DNA from: Athripsodes cinereus
Lineage: Eukaryota; Arthropoda; Insecta; Trichoptera; Leptoceridae
Direction of reading: 5' to 3'
DNA: 64,000 nucleotides
Assembly (NCBI GenBank): GCA_947579605.1
Contig: OX388312.1
Location: 5,890,001 to 5,954,000, forward strand
Shown: piece after piece, positions 1 through 11,647 of the stretch
How the letters are laid out: the number at the start of each line of letters is the position of its first letter
Position numbering within the stretch: position 1 is the first letter of the stretch
Program-made: the position numbers and the translations under genes
The notes under the pieces: model-generated
The model's database searches: none
Seen by the model: only the letters and a program-made list of their open reading frames with translations
Told to the model about the DNA's origin: nothing

Positions 1-567
1 TGTTGGATATCGAAAGGGTTTCTTATTTATAAACCTAACTATGGACTTTTGTGCTTTTGCCAATGGGTCAAGGGCGGCACTCACGGCTCCGCCCCATCCT
101 ACTATGCCGTATGATATAATGCTATTTACAAGGGCAAAGTATATTGTCCTCAAAAGACCACGCGATAGGACATGTCTAGCATCTCTGAATGTGTGCATCA
201 TCCTTCTGAGTCTGTTTGCAACACCAACAATATGCTCGTGCCAACCCAATCTCTCATCCAATATCAAACCCAGATATTTTAACCAGGTGACCCTCTCAAC
301 AACCGGACAGTCGCACATCCGCCGTGACATGCCAGTACTCGATCTGCAGCTATGAATTTTAAGTGGCGAAGTACATCTTTGCACATCGGGACCCCTGCTT
401 ATGGTCATGGACATATACTTAGTTTTGTCCGTGTTTAGTGATAATAAGTTTGTGTCCAGCCATTCCTTGACCTTTCTCAAGCCATTTTCACTGTTCCGGC
501 AAGCCTCATCCCAAGATCCTCCTCGGAACAGCAAGACTGTGTCATCCGCAAAAGATTGGATGTTATT
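1..567 (-). mobile_element. Jockey/R1-type LINE reverse transcriptase fragment, cut by window edge
   Basis: The minus strand is open from about position 569 to the left edge and reads as the C-terminal half of a non-LTR reverse transcriptase. A SFADDTVLLF motif (the RT active-site Y/FADD box) lies at about 541-561. It is followed by a KVKEWLDTNLLSLNTDKTK segment, a WLKYLGLILDERLGW segment, and ISYGIVGWGG, the usual order in jockey and R1-like LINEs. There is no frameshift or stop in about 188 codons, which suggests a fairly young insertion. The frame stops abruptly at about 565-570, as expected for 5' truncation of a LINE. Which clade it belongs to is a guess. Confidence 0.85.
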
Positions 568-679
568 TAATTATTTTGTGTGAAATTCGCTGATATAAAT
601 TATTATGACTACATAACATATCAAACATCTGTTTTGTACCATAACATAAAAAAATAAATTTCATTTTTTCTTCAATAAC

Positions 680-1102
680 CTTCTTCTTCTTCTTCCTCGT
701 AATGTAGATCATCGATCTGTTAGGTCAGAAGTTGATGCCTCTTGTGATGCTGAAGACCAGCTGTCTTTCCATCTTTTTGGTGGTCTTCCTCGGGGACGTG
801 AACCGACCGGTGTTTCCTTAGCAGCTATATGTACAATTCTGTTTTCAGCTTTCCGATCTAAATGGTCTCTCCAGAATCGTCTCCTTTTCCTACTCCATCT
901 TACGATGTCCTCCGTGTTGCATATGTTCCTAATCTCAGTATTTCTTATTCTCTCTCTGAGAGTTTTGCCCGCAATAGCACGTAATGTTTTCATCTCTGAT
1001 GTTCTTAGTAGGTTTTTTGTTCGTGCCGTGTCTGCTCTTGTTTCTACAATTTCCACAACTATTAAAATTTGTTTCAAAGGAAAATCCACACCGATATGGT
1101 AA
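680..1102 (-). mobile_element. RTE-like LINE 3' end (C-terminal tail of ORF2)
   Basis: The minus-strand frame at 709-1089 reads EMKTLRAIAGKTLRERIRN, then IRNICNTEDIV, WRDHLDRK and GSRPRGRPPKRWKD. This is the basic C-terminal tail seen after the RT domain in RTE-like LINEs of insects. It ends in a stop, followed by a (GAA)n-type run at about 680-700 that would be the element's 3' tail. The RT domain itself is missing. This is not a host gene. Confidence 0.7.
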
Positions 1103-1109
1103 TTATTAT

Positions 1110-2010
1110 TAATTATTGCAAATAATAGGTATTCGTGTACCTTATGTATGTTTTATTGTTACCTAATATTTCACTATATGCGGGTGCACATTGACTCTCT
1201 GTTTCAATATTACATAACATCGTTATCAATATGTTGTTACAATTAGGTATTGCATAATATTTGTACGCTTAATATACATAACTTTTGTTTACACGATATT
1301 GTATGTAGGTGATTCAGTGGATATTGGTAAAGATATTTTGTATCGGATACGATATTGTCAATAACTTACTTAGGTTAATTAAAATGTATTTTGGAATTAG
1401 TTCTAGTGGAATCTAGAACAAAAATAATATACCTTTATTACTGAAGTAGCAGATGATTTACAAACGCTCTTACTTAATTACTACTAGCCCTAGCAGGGGA
1501 CAAAAAGGTTTACTGGCGCCCTTCACACTAATATTGTTTTAGAATTTTAACATATGCTTGCTACGTTATGCATTCCCCTCGCTGTGTGTACATAAGCATT
1601 TAACCCATTGACGCACAAAGCCGGCGAAACGCTGGTTTGCCTTTGCGTAAACATTTTATGCATAAAAAAGGGATACAAATTTATTTATTTTTTGTTTGGC
1701 CAACATGGCCTCGTATAATACTTATGCATTACATAAAAATATGTTTAATGTGCAAAAATTGGCATATAGCGAAGGCATATTAGAGAATATTACGCTACCA
1801 CCATACAAGAGTCGAGGAGGGGCATCTGGAGGAGCACGCCCTTAACGATTACAGGCTATACAATGGGCACATTTCTCTAGACAAATCCTGTCAAAAAAAA
1901 ACCCGTCCAGGTTTTTTTAAAAAGTGTTCATTAATGAAAAAGAAAAATTAATCACGATCGGAATGTGAAAAATGCTTGGTGGCTCTCCACATGTCAGAAT
2001 GTTTCTTAAA
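1110..2010. other. AT-rich intergenic DNA, no gene seen
   Basis: There is no convincing open frame, RNA gene or recognised repeat. A short GC-richer piece at about 1600-1700 contains an imperfect inverted GCCGGCGAAACGCTGG-like stretch, which I could not assign. Confidence 0.5.
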
Positions 2011-2014
2011 ATAC

Positions 2015-2156
2015 CATACCCTTCCAAAACTTAGTTGCCTGGAGTTGGAGATTAAACAAATATCCAAATAACAAAAAAAATTAAAATCCCATACCCTTCC
2101 AAAACTTAGTTGCCTGGAGTTGGAGATTAAACAAATATCCAAATAACAAAAAAAAT
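2015..2156. repeat. 75-bp direct tandem repeat, two copies
   Basis: A unit starting CATACCCTTCCAAAAC occurs at 2015 and again at 2090, giving a 75-bp period. The second copy ends at about 2156. The two copies are nearly identical, so the duplication is recent. Confidence 0.9.
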
Positions 2157-2656
2157 ATATAGCTCTATGTTGTACCGTTTTAATTTTATGTGAAGTTTAG
2201 TAATAAGGTTTTAATTAACAAATTATGTCATATTATAAAAATGCCAGAATGGGTTAAAAACATATTTATTTATTATTTTCTATTATTCGCAACGAGTATT
2301 TTAAATTATTCGCAAGATTTACAAACGTCTAAACTTGTATGTATGGAACTTATGTATTTTGTTAAGGATGATATAAGATTAGATCAAATATCAAATATTA
2401 GGTATATTATATATAATACACAAAGAGAGGGATCTATGAGGGATTCTGAAACACCCACCGTCTAGTGTAAACTATGTAGTGTCACAATATGGAAATGTAA
2501 ATACAAGAAATACGTTAAATTAACACTTCATAAAATGCACTTGTTTTTTTTTAATAAGGACACAGTTTGGAGAAACTGTCATTCATTTTTACACTAATCA
2601 CCTGATTATCGATGTTATTTTTACTATAAACTATTGTATGAGATCATATTATGTTA
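2157..2656. other. Intergenic, nothing recognised
   Basis: This is AT-rich sequence. The 91-codon frame at 2190-2465 has low-complexity composition and no domain-like features, so I do not call it. Confidence 0.4.
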
Positions 2657-2875
2657 TGTAAATTTTACACACGAAACCATGATATAAGGCTCAGAATAAT
2701 CTTACACGTGGAATATTGTCGTTGTGGTTCATTTAGGATAATTTCAAGAACTTCGGCAAAGCACACCTCTCGAAAAGGTATGGCTGTAGCTTCAAGTCCC
2801 GTCCAGAGCACTGTCAAATAAGGTGAGGTTGTATTTTAAAAGCCTTATATAATAGTTCCATGTGTGATATTTACA
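2657..2875. mobile_element. Diverged copy of the TGTAAATTT...AAATTTACA foldback MITE
   Basis: The left end TGTAAATTTTACAC and right end GATATTTACA match the termini of the hairpin element at 11648-11808. The piece reading GCTTCAAGTCCCGTCC is also shared. This copy is longer and its arms pair only imperfectly. Confidence 0.65.
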
Positions 2876-4184
2876 TTCTGTGCTTTTACTCCATATTATT
2901 TTATGGTGATTTTTATTAGTTCTGACAATGATGGATGACTCGATTTTGACAGTTTCACAGTATTTAGATAATTTTAAGGCGCCGGTAAATAGTACAGTCT
3001 TCAATATGTTTCTAAAAGTGGGTATCGGATAAATTTCCTTCAATGGAGCGGAGGCGGCAGTTTAGGACAGGTCCAGAAGCACTAACATCCGTTACAAAGA
3101 AATTAAATTTATATACTGACTCCAAGCTCTAGTTTGAAATACATAGGTACTTCTTAATTGCTTTCGACCTATTTAAGAAATGCAGATTGCTGCTTAGTAT
3201 TTTGTCTCCTTTACGCCTCTATAACCTCGTGGTCTCCTACCGCTAAAATGTGGGTTGGAATCGATCATGTCTCTGAGCACCATTCCTCCGAGCCTTACAT
3301 ATTTTCTTAGTCATTCCAAGGTTTTAATGCGGTAACGAACAATTAATAAAATAAAATTTTAATATACTAAGAAGATCATGCGTGTTATGGAGTGTAAATA
3401 ATATTCGTGCAAATAACGTCGAGATAACAACACATACAGAAGGATGTAACACCGTGCCGTGCGCTGTAAGATTTGTGCAAATTTGTCAAGTTTAATACTA
3501 AGTACTACAATAACACGTCATGATTTTGAGTTTTGAAATATTGTCTTCATCTATCTTTGTATTTGTATACTATCCCTTTTTACTGCACCCTTTGTGTGAT
3601 GAGCAGAGAGGAAGGGGCGTCAGACAAGCTTATCCATTTACGCACAATTTTCGTTTCTTTCATTTTGATATATCATTCTTCAAACAAGCGCTTCCATTTC
3701 CTATGAAATTGAATCGAATTTTTCAGATCATTAACTATGCTTTTTTAAATAACACAATTGTGTTTTGGTAACAACATAAGTTTTTAGCTTGTTCAAAAAT
3801 GTGAAAGTTGAAATATTGATTTTGTGATTCAATTTATTTTCCAGCTATATAAAGCTTAACTTCTACAAAAATCTATTGGGCAACTTCACTTTATTTTTAA
3901 ATTCAATGCACATTCTTTGAAATAAATATATCCAATGGAATTATCAGCTCCTCTAGACTTATATCTGTTCTGATGGAGTATATTATTTACTTATTTATAA
4001 TCTATTTGATTTTATTTACATCATATCCTACATTACATTTGATGGCAAAAGGCGGATAACAATTAGGAGAAAAGTTTCCTCCGTTCAGAACGATTCTGCG
4101 TCCATCTAGTCTTCTCTTTCTCCGACACTAAAACGCTCTGATACAGAGAATTATGTATCATAGTTACAATGATTTTTGAGTTTG
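2876..4184. other. Intergenic, nothing recognised
   Basis: AT-rich, with no convincing gene or repeat. The short frames at 2792-3043 and 3520-3771 lack any protein-like character. Confidence 0.4.
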
Positions 4185-4433
4185 AATATCGATGGCATAG
4201 CGCACAGATGTGGTAAGTGCAGTTTTCATAGTTTTGAGATAATCGAAGTTGAAAGTTTGGGATGCCATACAATTTAGTACTTACCACACATAGTTTTTGT
4301 TAAATATCTCGTCAATGACACAGAGTTAGGCAATAATATTTCTAAGGAACATACTTCAGATTCGCATGCGTATAATAACTCATTTTTGGTAAAAACTGCA
4401 CTTACCACATCTGTGCGCTATGCCATCGATATT
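4185..4433. mobile_element. Foldback/MITE with 42-bp terminal inverted repeats
   Basis: AATATCGATGGCATAGCGCA at 4185 is repeated in inverse at 4392-4433, with arms matching over about 42 bp through the CACAGATGTGGTAAGTGCAG segment. The internal part is about 165 bp and non-coding. No target duplication is obvious. Confidence 0.85.
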
Positions 4434-4576
4434 ATGTTTGATGGGGATATGCGATTCAAATGTTGCAAATCGCTCTGAATGGAGAAGGTATGTTTTGGTC
4501 CGTGCTATTGAGAATAGTGTCAAAGAACAATGTATTTTGTATTATTCATTGTTAAAGCTGTTGTATCTATTAAAAT

Positions 4577-4604
4577 AAAAAAAAAAAAAAAAAAAAAAAA
4601 AAAA
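4577..4604. repeat. Poly-A run (28 bp)
   Basis: An uninterrupted run of A, possibly the tail of an old retrotransposed sequence, though nothing upstream is recognisable. Confidence 0.8.
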
Positions 4605-5688
4605 TGAAGATGAAGGAATATGGATTTTAAGTAGGTAGTTAAAAGTCTTGTTTTAAAGGGGTTGTAGTGGTTTGTCGGCAGTCGAACTTGTTTTTAAATT
4701 TGTTTATTTAATTTTTTTTTAATTTCAATTTCTTTCTTACATAGCGACTAGGGACTTCTTAGTGCGTACTTATTTTTGTGTTGTTATAAGTTTTGTCGTC
4801 AATGATATAAGAGTCTAAATGTGAAATTTATTTGGATGTGCATAATTATGAAGTAAAATAAACGTAATTATGTATCGTGTTTGTGGAGTGTTTAATGATT
4901 CTATTGAAAGTCAATGTAAAAAGATGTTTTTTTTTTAAATTTGAAGAAGAAAAAAAAAAAAAAAAAGATTGAATAAATCAATAAATAAATGAGTACAATT
5001 TTGTCAAATTAAACCACAATTCTGTTTGAATGGAAATAATTTAAATATATTTCATAGTACGTAGATTTGATCTATGTTCCATATTTAAATAGGTATAGTT
5101 CAAAACTATTATTATAGGTCAATCTATATCAGTCCCGCTCTATCAGCTGTTTGATACTTCCTGGAAATATTATAATATCAACATTGATGGATCACCGACT
5201 GCCGCCAACGATGCAATGCTTCGTTTTCGCGACGTGTGGTTCTTATTTCGTAGATCAGACAAATGAACATATTTAATTGTTTTGTACTGTGGAATATCAA
5301 AGTCTTTATTACTTAAGTCAATACCTCGTGATTCTTCCAGTGAGTAGAGGCGATATATAATACCCTCAGCAGTGAAGGAGAAAAAACGACAGAGAAAGAG
5401 AGATTTTTACACTAGTATTGTCTAACTAAGGTCTTTAGTCCGGATCCCCAAAGTAAAGTAAGCATTACTATGGTGGAATTATTCAAAAATGGAGTGGACA
5501 TTTGCTGGAATTAGATTTTCTGGAGCAATGGCATACTTACTTTATCTCTATACTGAACGTGTTTACTGTTTTCAGATGATCTTTTAATCGTAAGAAAATG
5601 TTACTGATTATAATTTATACATTTTTTTATGTATTTCTTTCTCCATATTTATCCACTCCCGGATATTCTAGAGTCAAGAGAGAAGCGA
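4605..5688. other. Intergenic, nothing recognised
   Basis: AT-rich sequence with another A-run at about 4950-4966. No gene seen. Confidence 0.4.
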
Positions 5689-5915
5689 TTCCGTGGATCA
5701 ACTGACAAAGAATCGGTCTCCCATCCTTTACCGAGTGTCCTGTAAAGGTCAGGTGTTAGAAAAAATAAAGACATTTTACATCTTAAATTCAGCGATGGAG
5801 TTTGTCACCCATTTTGAATATCTTATTTTTTTGACAGCTTGCATGTTTATTGCATGCAGCTGGTCTACTGGCAACCTCATTTGTGAGATATGGCGTGATG
5901 GGATAGTAGCAAGAG
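5689..5915 (+). repeat. Dispersed repeat family A, near full length
   Basis: Family A reads, from its left end, CCGTGGAGCACCCGGTAAAG...TTGGTCTCCCACTC, then CGAGTGTCCTGTAAA, AAATTCAGCGATGAGGTTTG, GCATGTTT, and ends CCCACTTGTGGGATATGCCG followed by TGATGGTA. Here all of these blocks are present with scattered mutations. No open frame is conserved among copies. Confidence 0.85.
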
Positions 5916-6238
5916 AGTAGCTTCGTTCTGACCCCTCTAAAACCCTCTATGTCCTTTCTTTACCATGACTGGCTGTAGCACCGCATATTTCTCACTTCTC
6001 TTCGCAAATTTCATTTATTTTAGCTCTTCGCAATTTTAATTTATTTTAGCTTACCTTACGATTTCGGTAATGCCGTAAATAATAATAGGTATCTACTTCT
6101 AATAATATGTACACCATCATCCTAAGGTATGTTTATTTATAACTTTATCCCGCACTGCAGTTAGACTTGGGATTTTGGTTAAAAATAAAAATAATAATAA
6201 ATATCAAATTAAAGGATGACAAAACATTAAATAATGTG

Positions 6239-6370
6239 GTTCGATCCCAGGTGCCGGCAAACTCCCCTTTCACGCCACAAGCTTTTAGCTTACTGTGAAA
6301 GGTGTATAGGGTTGTATTTGGGTTTATAACAAAACCCAGATATATCTTTTTTAAAAAAAAAAAAAAAACT
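6239..6370 (+). mobile_element. tRNA-derived SINE (family D), 5'-truncated
   Basis: A B-box-like GGTTCGATCCCAGGTGCCGG is followed by CTCCCCTTTCACG, AGCTTTTAGCTTA and a GTATTTGGGTTTATAAC tail ending in T/A runs. The same sequence recurs inverted at 30536-30712 and 34066-34242, where the tRNA-like head is complete. Confidence 0.75.
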
Positions 6371-6489
6371 AAAGCTATTATCATCATACATATTTCAAAT
6401 TCCAAATTCAAATAGTAACCAACTACAGTTTCTCAACAAAAACTCAACAACAGAGCAGTTGAACAGCTATTTAAAAATATCTTTCAGAT

Positions 6490-6807
6490 TCAATTTAAAA
6501 CTCTGATTTTTTTTGTAGAATCATATTTAGATTTTTTGTTCAGCTTATTGTACCACACAACACCCAAATGAGTATCGTGGTGTTGTCCAGCAGATGTTTT
6601 TCTGGGAGGTACCTTAATTAGGCCTCCCAGTCTTCGACACGCACTAATGTCATCCGGCGAGTGGAGTTTTTGTTCAAAATACTCTCTACAAACCTGAGAC
6701 ACTGCCTTTCTCTTATAAATATTATCCAATGTGGGCACCAGAAATTCTTTAAAAAGTTCTGAGGTTGATAAACTTAATAAAAGTTGAGATAATAAAAAAT
6801 GAAACAC
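6490..6807 (-). other. Unrecognised open frame, possibly an old retroelement ORF1 piece
   Basis: A 105-codon minus frame whose middle part reads protein-like (KAVSQVCREYFEQKLHSPDD, then ISACRRLGGLIKVPPRKTSA). I do not recognise the family. No splice partners or promoter were found, so it may be a decayed transposon fragment rather than a gene. Confidence 0.2.
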
Positions 6808-7493
6808 TGTAAAAGTGTTTCATTTTTAATTTTATTTTATTATCTACATTTTAAATGAATTTTCATAGTGTTTTCTGTTCGAAAATTGAAAAACTATTAA
6901 TAAAAGTACCTACTTCTTTCATTATCACGCAAGTTCCAACTATCCGATTTAACTTATTGGTTACCTTTAAATATATTAATTAATGTAGATAGATAAGGTG
7001 ATGTCTACGTAGGTACCTACTTATTATATTATTCAGTATCTAGACAATGTGTATCATACAATAATAACGTTGGCACATTATCTTGATTTAATTAAATTTT
7101 GGGGTCATCACGTTAGTAAATATGTAGATGGAGGAAGTGTTAGAATAGTAATGTATAGGTGGGTAGGTACCTACCTATATTGTGATGTAGGTATCTACTG
7201 AATCTATGGAGAAAATCAACCGCTAGGTATAAAGCGGAAATACGTTGGTACGCTAGATGACATTATATTGAGAGATTGAAAGGCTTAATTGACTAAGGTG
7301 CAAAATTAACCCTTTAAAACGAAATACTATTATTATTTAGTGTGTTTATGTGTCTGTGTTTAGGTAGTTGAATTTCAAAACAAGATACAAAATCAAATGT
7401 TTTTTTCTACTATTATGTAATTTATTGAGAGAGACGTCTTTGGTTAAATAATAAACAATATAGTAGAAAAATATTTGTTTTTGATTAACCACT
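6808..7493. other. Intergenic, nothing recognised
   Basis: AT-rich, with scattered TAGGTACCTAC-type simple motifs at about 7008-7200. Confidence 0.4.
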
Positions 7494-7736
7494 TCTATAC
7501 CATCACGGCATATTCTACAAGTGTGTAAGCCAGCAGAACAGCTGCGTATAATAAACATGCAAAGCTATCTCCTCCGTGCTAACAAAAAATAAGACAGGAT
7601 TGGTAGCAAACTTAATCGCTGAATTTAAGGCGTAAATATGTTTTTGCTTTTTCGAACAAAAGCCATTTACAGGATATTCAAAAGCTTACAGAAAAGAATA
7701 AGAGATCAATTTTTTGCCGGATACTCCGTGGAGCCT
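7494..7736 (-). repeat. Dispersed repeat family A, minus orientation
   Basis: Starts TATACCATCACGGCATATT and ends ACTCCGTGGAG, the reverse complement of the family layout. It is diverged but close to full length. Confidence 0.8.
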
Positions 7737-7796
7737 TTATTTGTTAATGTATGGATTTGAAGTGAATGCGTTATAAAAAACCCATATACGCCTCAA

Positions 7797-7890
7797 ACAT
7801 CCTCAGAGCAAGTAATATGCTTGTGGCATGAAGGTGGAGTAGATTGACAGGAGGAGAATTAAAACCCGGAATCTTTATTTTGAGTTTCCT
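7797..7890. repeat. Short dispersed repeat shared with 43805-43900
   Basis: AATATGCTTGTGGCATGAAG followed by GTGGAGTAGATTGACAG parallels ATATGCTTATGTCATGAAG followed by ATGGAATAGGTTGACAG at about 43828. Family unknown. Confidence 0.5.
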
Positions 7891-8990
7891 TGGCTCTTTT
7901 ATTAAGTTACCGATCATTTATTATTTTTTCAGTTTGCAATATTCTAAATGCCCAAAGACAGTGAAACGTTCATAATCAGACCAGGAAAGAATCATCGAAA
8001 TTATGGTTATCGTAAGAACAATTTTTTTTTTTAATAATGAATGCTTTAGATTTTAACCAATGCTTAAATTACGAACGTAGTTATGCTAAAAGCTCAAATA
8101 AAACTTAAATATTCTCCCCATTTGACACTTTGCCAATTACAAACTTAAGATGCAGTATCGAGGAGTAATTTTAATTCGCAACATGAACTGTTGACGATAT
8201 AACATATTTCTTTCTGTGAAAGTGTTTTTACTAGCCCACACTCGTATTTTCAAAAAATAATAAATTCTACCGTACATAATTTTGTATTCAGACAGACGTA
8301 CAGAAAAAAGAGATAACAGAAATAAAATTAAACATTGATACTAAATTAAGCATATTTGTTATTTTTCCGTTCGGTTTTCAATATAATTCTCCATATAACT
8401 TGACAATACAAACAGCGTGATTAAATCCTGAATTCCATAGAACAATCCATATTATGCTTCCTTGATGTCTATCTGCTTAAATGGGACCAGAATCTCCGGT
8501 AACACCTATATAGGTTTAAGTTTTCAATATAACAGGAATAACATAGGTACCTACCTACATCTAGTTGATACCTTAACTAAGTTCGTAGGCATAATCAAAC
8601 CTCGATGTTATAAGATTAAATAAATATTAAAGGTCCCACTAAGCAGCCCTATACCGCAGAAGTTTTGTAACATTTGGAACAAACAAGTGGAAATTATATT
8701 TTAAAGTAGTCATAAGGGCCAATGCCGTTAGAACTTGTTCAATTCCAAGTGATGTCGTTCAATTAAATGCTGCTTTATAAAATTATAATAATCTAATATT
8801 TATTCCTTCAAGCACATCTCATCGCTTACCAGATAGACCGAAAAGATACAGCATTATTTGTCTTTACAATTTCTGTTACAGCAAGACGGTACCCCTTAGT
8901 GTTGAGAACGGCCAGTAAAAGTTGAAAAATTTCGATGTTCTTACTGAAGTCCATTTCCAGATAAATTGAAAAAAACGCAGTATGTAGTTA
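7891..8990. other. Intergenic, nothing recognised
   Basis: AT-rich. I see no gene, RNA gene or clear repeat. Confidence 0.4.
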
Positions 8991-9015
8991 ACTTCAAAAT
9001 GACTTTTATTAACTT

Positions 9016-9051
9016 CGCGTAGTATTCGGAGACTCTCGACTCCATCATCAG
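9016..9051 (-). other. Hammerhead-ribozyme-like motif, decayed (Penelope-type remnant)
   Basis: On the minus strand CTGATGA is followed by a hairpin GGAG...CTCC and then GAA, interrupted by a few bases before ACGCG. Penelope-like elements commonly carry CTGATGA - stem II - GAAAC - short stem III hammerheads in their termini. The final A of GAAA is displaced here, so this is at best a dead copy. Confidence 0.4.
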
Positions 9052-9949
9052 GCATCAAGGCAAAAGTCTACTTTTTTCAATTGATCAATAAAAGTTGATC
9101 AAAGAGTGCGCCGTTTTTCTATTTACTAGATTTTAGACAAAGTGTGTAGTAAAAAGTGATAAATTCACTTTTTGCGATTATCAGAAATATCTTAGGGAGT
9201 TTGGAGTACCGTGGTTAGGGATGATTTAACCGATGTAGGGTAACTCTAAATACAGAAGGTTTATTTAAGTCTATCAAAATCAGATTATGAACATCAAGAT
9301 TATAAGTAAACAAGGTAAATTTTGTCGATCGTAGTTCGTAGAAATTTTATGACGTATATCGATAGGAAGCCAAAGAATTTTACTTATTCAAAACTCGTTC
9401 TATGTTGCAAACTGCAAGGGCGTCGCTCACTCGGAAGACCACGATAAAGATAGCGAGACAGTTAGGAATGGAGGGCACTTCTCTTAACACAAATTATGGA
9501 GTCTAGAAGAATAAAAAGTAAATCAGGGTATTGCTGTATTCAATAGTACTAAATACCAATCCGTCTATGGCGATAGGAGGAGAGAAAGAAGAGGTGGTAA
9601 TACATATCGGAAATTCTTACCTTTGTACTAGTAGAACTCATTTATATACCTTCTAAACAAGTACAGAGATAGTCAATCTCAGAATGAATACCTCAAGTAA
9701 TATTTTTGTATAAAAGAGTAGGTACATGATTTTTTTGTTTTTTTATTTAGAAGATTCTCAAAATTGAGAAAAATAACTACCTATCTATACCGTTATGCTA
9801 TGTTCCAAGCAGAGACGATAAAACGCTATATAGATCTATTCAAAACGAAACGGAACCGTGATTCTATGATAGGGCTTTTTGCGTCACAGAAACCGTCATA
9901 TGGAACCGACTCCCCGAGGACCTTCGTAAAAATTAATCGATAACAACGT
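9052..9949. other. Intergenic, nothing recognised
   Basis: No gene or clear repeat. Confidence 0.35.
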
Positions 9950-10085
9950 TCAGGAATAAGTTGAAAACATCGCTCCTCTCGAGAATTTGATACACGTGAT
10001 CCAGCCACGTAGTTTTCGGACTCCATTTCGTTCAGTTCCGTCTTTCATATACATCCTCTACGTCATTCTTTCATCATCCATACAC
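9950..10085. repeat. Dispersed repeat shared with about 51185-51290
   Basis: AATTTGATACACGTGATCCA followed by GTTTTCGGACTCC and a run of TTCATATACATCCTCTACG matches AATTTGATCCACGTGATCAA and the following segment near 51191. Probably a LINE 3' fragment, but no coding frame is clear. Confidence 0.5.
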
Positions 10086-10554
10086 TCCACATCCGTTGAT
10101 TATCCTTACAATAAAACGAGTTTTCACATTATTCTTTAGCAATCAGTTGGCCACTGATGGATGTTTTTTTCACTCATCTCTTTCATAAAAGCTTCCTTGA
10201 CATTATCTTATAGGAACAAATAAATATTTTAAATCTTATTAAGTAATCTGAAATGAATTATATTTTGCATTATTATGTAATGATTTGTTATGATTCGTGA
10301 ATGGGCCCTTGCGGTGGTTTTTCCATTCCACGAAACGGCGCATCTTAAAAGAGGAAGAAAAGGAAAATAATGTATGTTTCATTATTATTTTCCCCACACA
10401 TCTTTTCGTTTTTCATCAAATTTTTACAATAAAAATTATTAGGTATTTAAAAAAAAACAGTATGAATTATCGGTTGTCATAGAGAAAAATGGCTTCGAAA
10501 ATTATTTAATTTTAGGTATGTTTTCTGAGTGATCAACACTATAAAATTCAAACT

Positions 10555-10806
10555 TTATAAATATAAGTGGAAAATATATTGTTTCAGCATCTCTGCTGCT
10601 TCCTCCGGTAATTTATCAGGAGTTGCCAATCTCAACGTGGATTGATGAAGAGCAAACCCTTCACAAAATTGATTTTGAAACAATATGGAATCTTGGAAGC
10701 TATTTGCCCAAGCGGTTGCTTTAAGAATTATTGTCGGCGTCGAAGTAAGAACTTGTGAACAGTTTGTAAATAAAACTTTTGCAACAATTTTCATTTTCAA
10801 AAACAA
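10555..10806 (-). other. Unrecognised 83-codon open frame
   Basis: The minus strand encodes a frame with ATG and stop whose C-terminal part looks protein-like (FQDSILFQNQFCEGFALHQ, then LRLATPDKLPEEAAEMLKQ). I do not recognise it. It could be a pseudogene fragment or a chance frame. There is no neighbouring exon or promoter that I can support. Confidence 0.2.
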
Positions 10807-10983
10807 ACTGTCTTACTTTTTGCGTGGCATGAGAAATAAGATATTCATAACAGCTAGCATACCTCATTGCTGAATTGAAAGTTTCGAAGGCCTTAGACGA
10901 GAAATTTTACGAAAATACATTTTTAAAAATAATGAAATTCGTAAATTTACAAATGGCAATATGCGATTATTCCGGGAACTCTA

Positions 10984-11066
10984 CTACTACTATTATACCA
11001 TCACGGCACATCCCTAAAGTGGGGCAGCCAGCAGACCAGCCGCATTTAACAGACATGTATACCTCT
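10984..11066 (-). repeat. Family A fragment, facing the next copy
   Basis: CTACTACTATTATACCATCA followed by CGGCACATCCC and GCAGCCAGCAGACCAGCCGC is the terminal third of the family. It sits in inverted orientation about 60 bp from the full copy at 11125. Confidence 0.8.
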
Positions 11067-11124
11067 ATGTATCCGAGATTCCCATTTAATCTTTTTATTT
11101 ATTTATATAATGACACATTTATCC

Positions 11125-11362
11125 CGTGGAGCACCCGGTAAAGAATTGGTCTCCCACTCTTCTGCGTAAGTTTTCGAGTGTCCTGTAAAAGGCAGGTGTT
11201 CGAAAAAATTAAGACATTATACATCTTAAATTCAGCGATGAGGTTTGCCACCCATCCTGAATGTCTTGATTTTATATTGGCACGAAGAGGACAGTTTGCA
11301 TGTTTCTTACATGCAGCTGATCTGCTGGCTACCCCACTTGTGGGATATGCCGTGATGGTATA
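11125..11362 (+). repeat. Dispersed repeat family A, full length reference copy
   Basis: All family blocks are present and it is almost identical to the copy at 47121-47364. It runs from CCGTGGAGCACCCGG to GATATGCCGTGATGGTA, and the following DNA is a (TAG)n microsatellite (11361-11393). No terminal inverted repeat is visible, only an inner CCCACTTGTGGGA palindrome near the right end. Confidence 0.9.
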
Positions 11363-11393
11363 GTAGTATAGTAGTAGTAGTAGTAGTAGTAGT
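11361..11393. repeat. (TAG)n microsatellite
   Basis: About ten TAG/TAGTA units directly abut the right end of the family A copy. Confidence 0.85.
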
Positions 11394-11429
11394 ATAATGA
11401 CATGGAAATAAGATATTCATAAGTGCTAC

Positions 11430-11575
11430 GAGTGCTCCCTCGGGGCAGCATTTCTCGCTTTAATGCGACATTAAATCCTGTTTGTGTATGTGTGTGTCGT
11501 TATGGAGAAACATATCTCCAGGTACGGCACGAGGTATGTGGCGGGCGCTGCCATTTAAAAAAATGACATGGATGT
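11430..11575 (+). repeat. Dispersed repeat, inverted copy at 19285-19425
   Basis: CTCCCTCGGGGCAGCATTTC, TCGCTTTAATGCGACATTAA and GGCACGAGGTATGTGGCGGG recur as their reverse complement near 19300-19420. Family unknown. No coding frame. Confidence 0.8.
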
Positions 11576-11647
11576 AGATAATGTCCTAAAATTGACGAAT
11601 TGTACAGTGTCCGTGGGGTTTTTTGGCACGTAAACGACACATTAATG

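Noticed and set aside
11178..11363. Conserved short frame recurring with the copy at 47177-47380
   Set aside because: Part of dispersed repeat family A; other copies contain stops and shifts, so there is no evidence of coding constraint.
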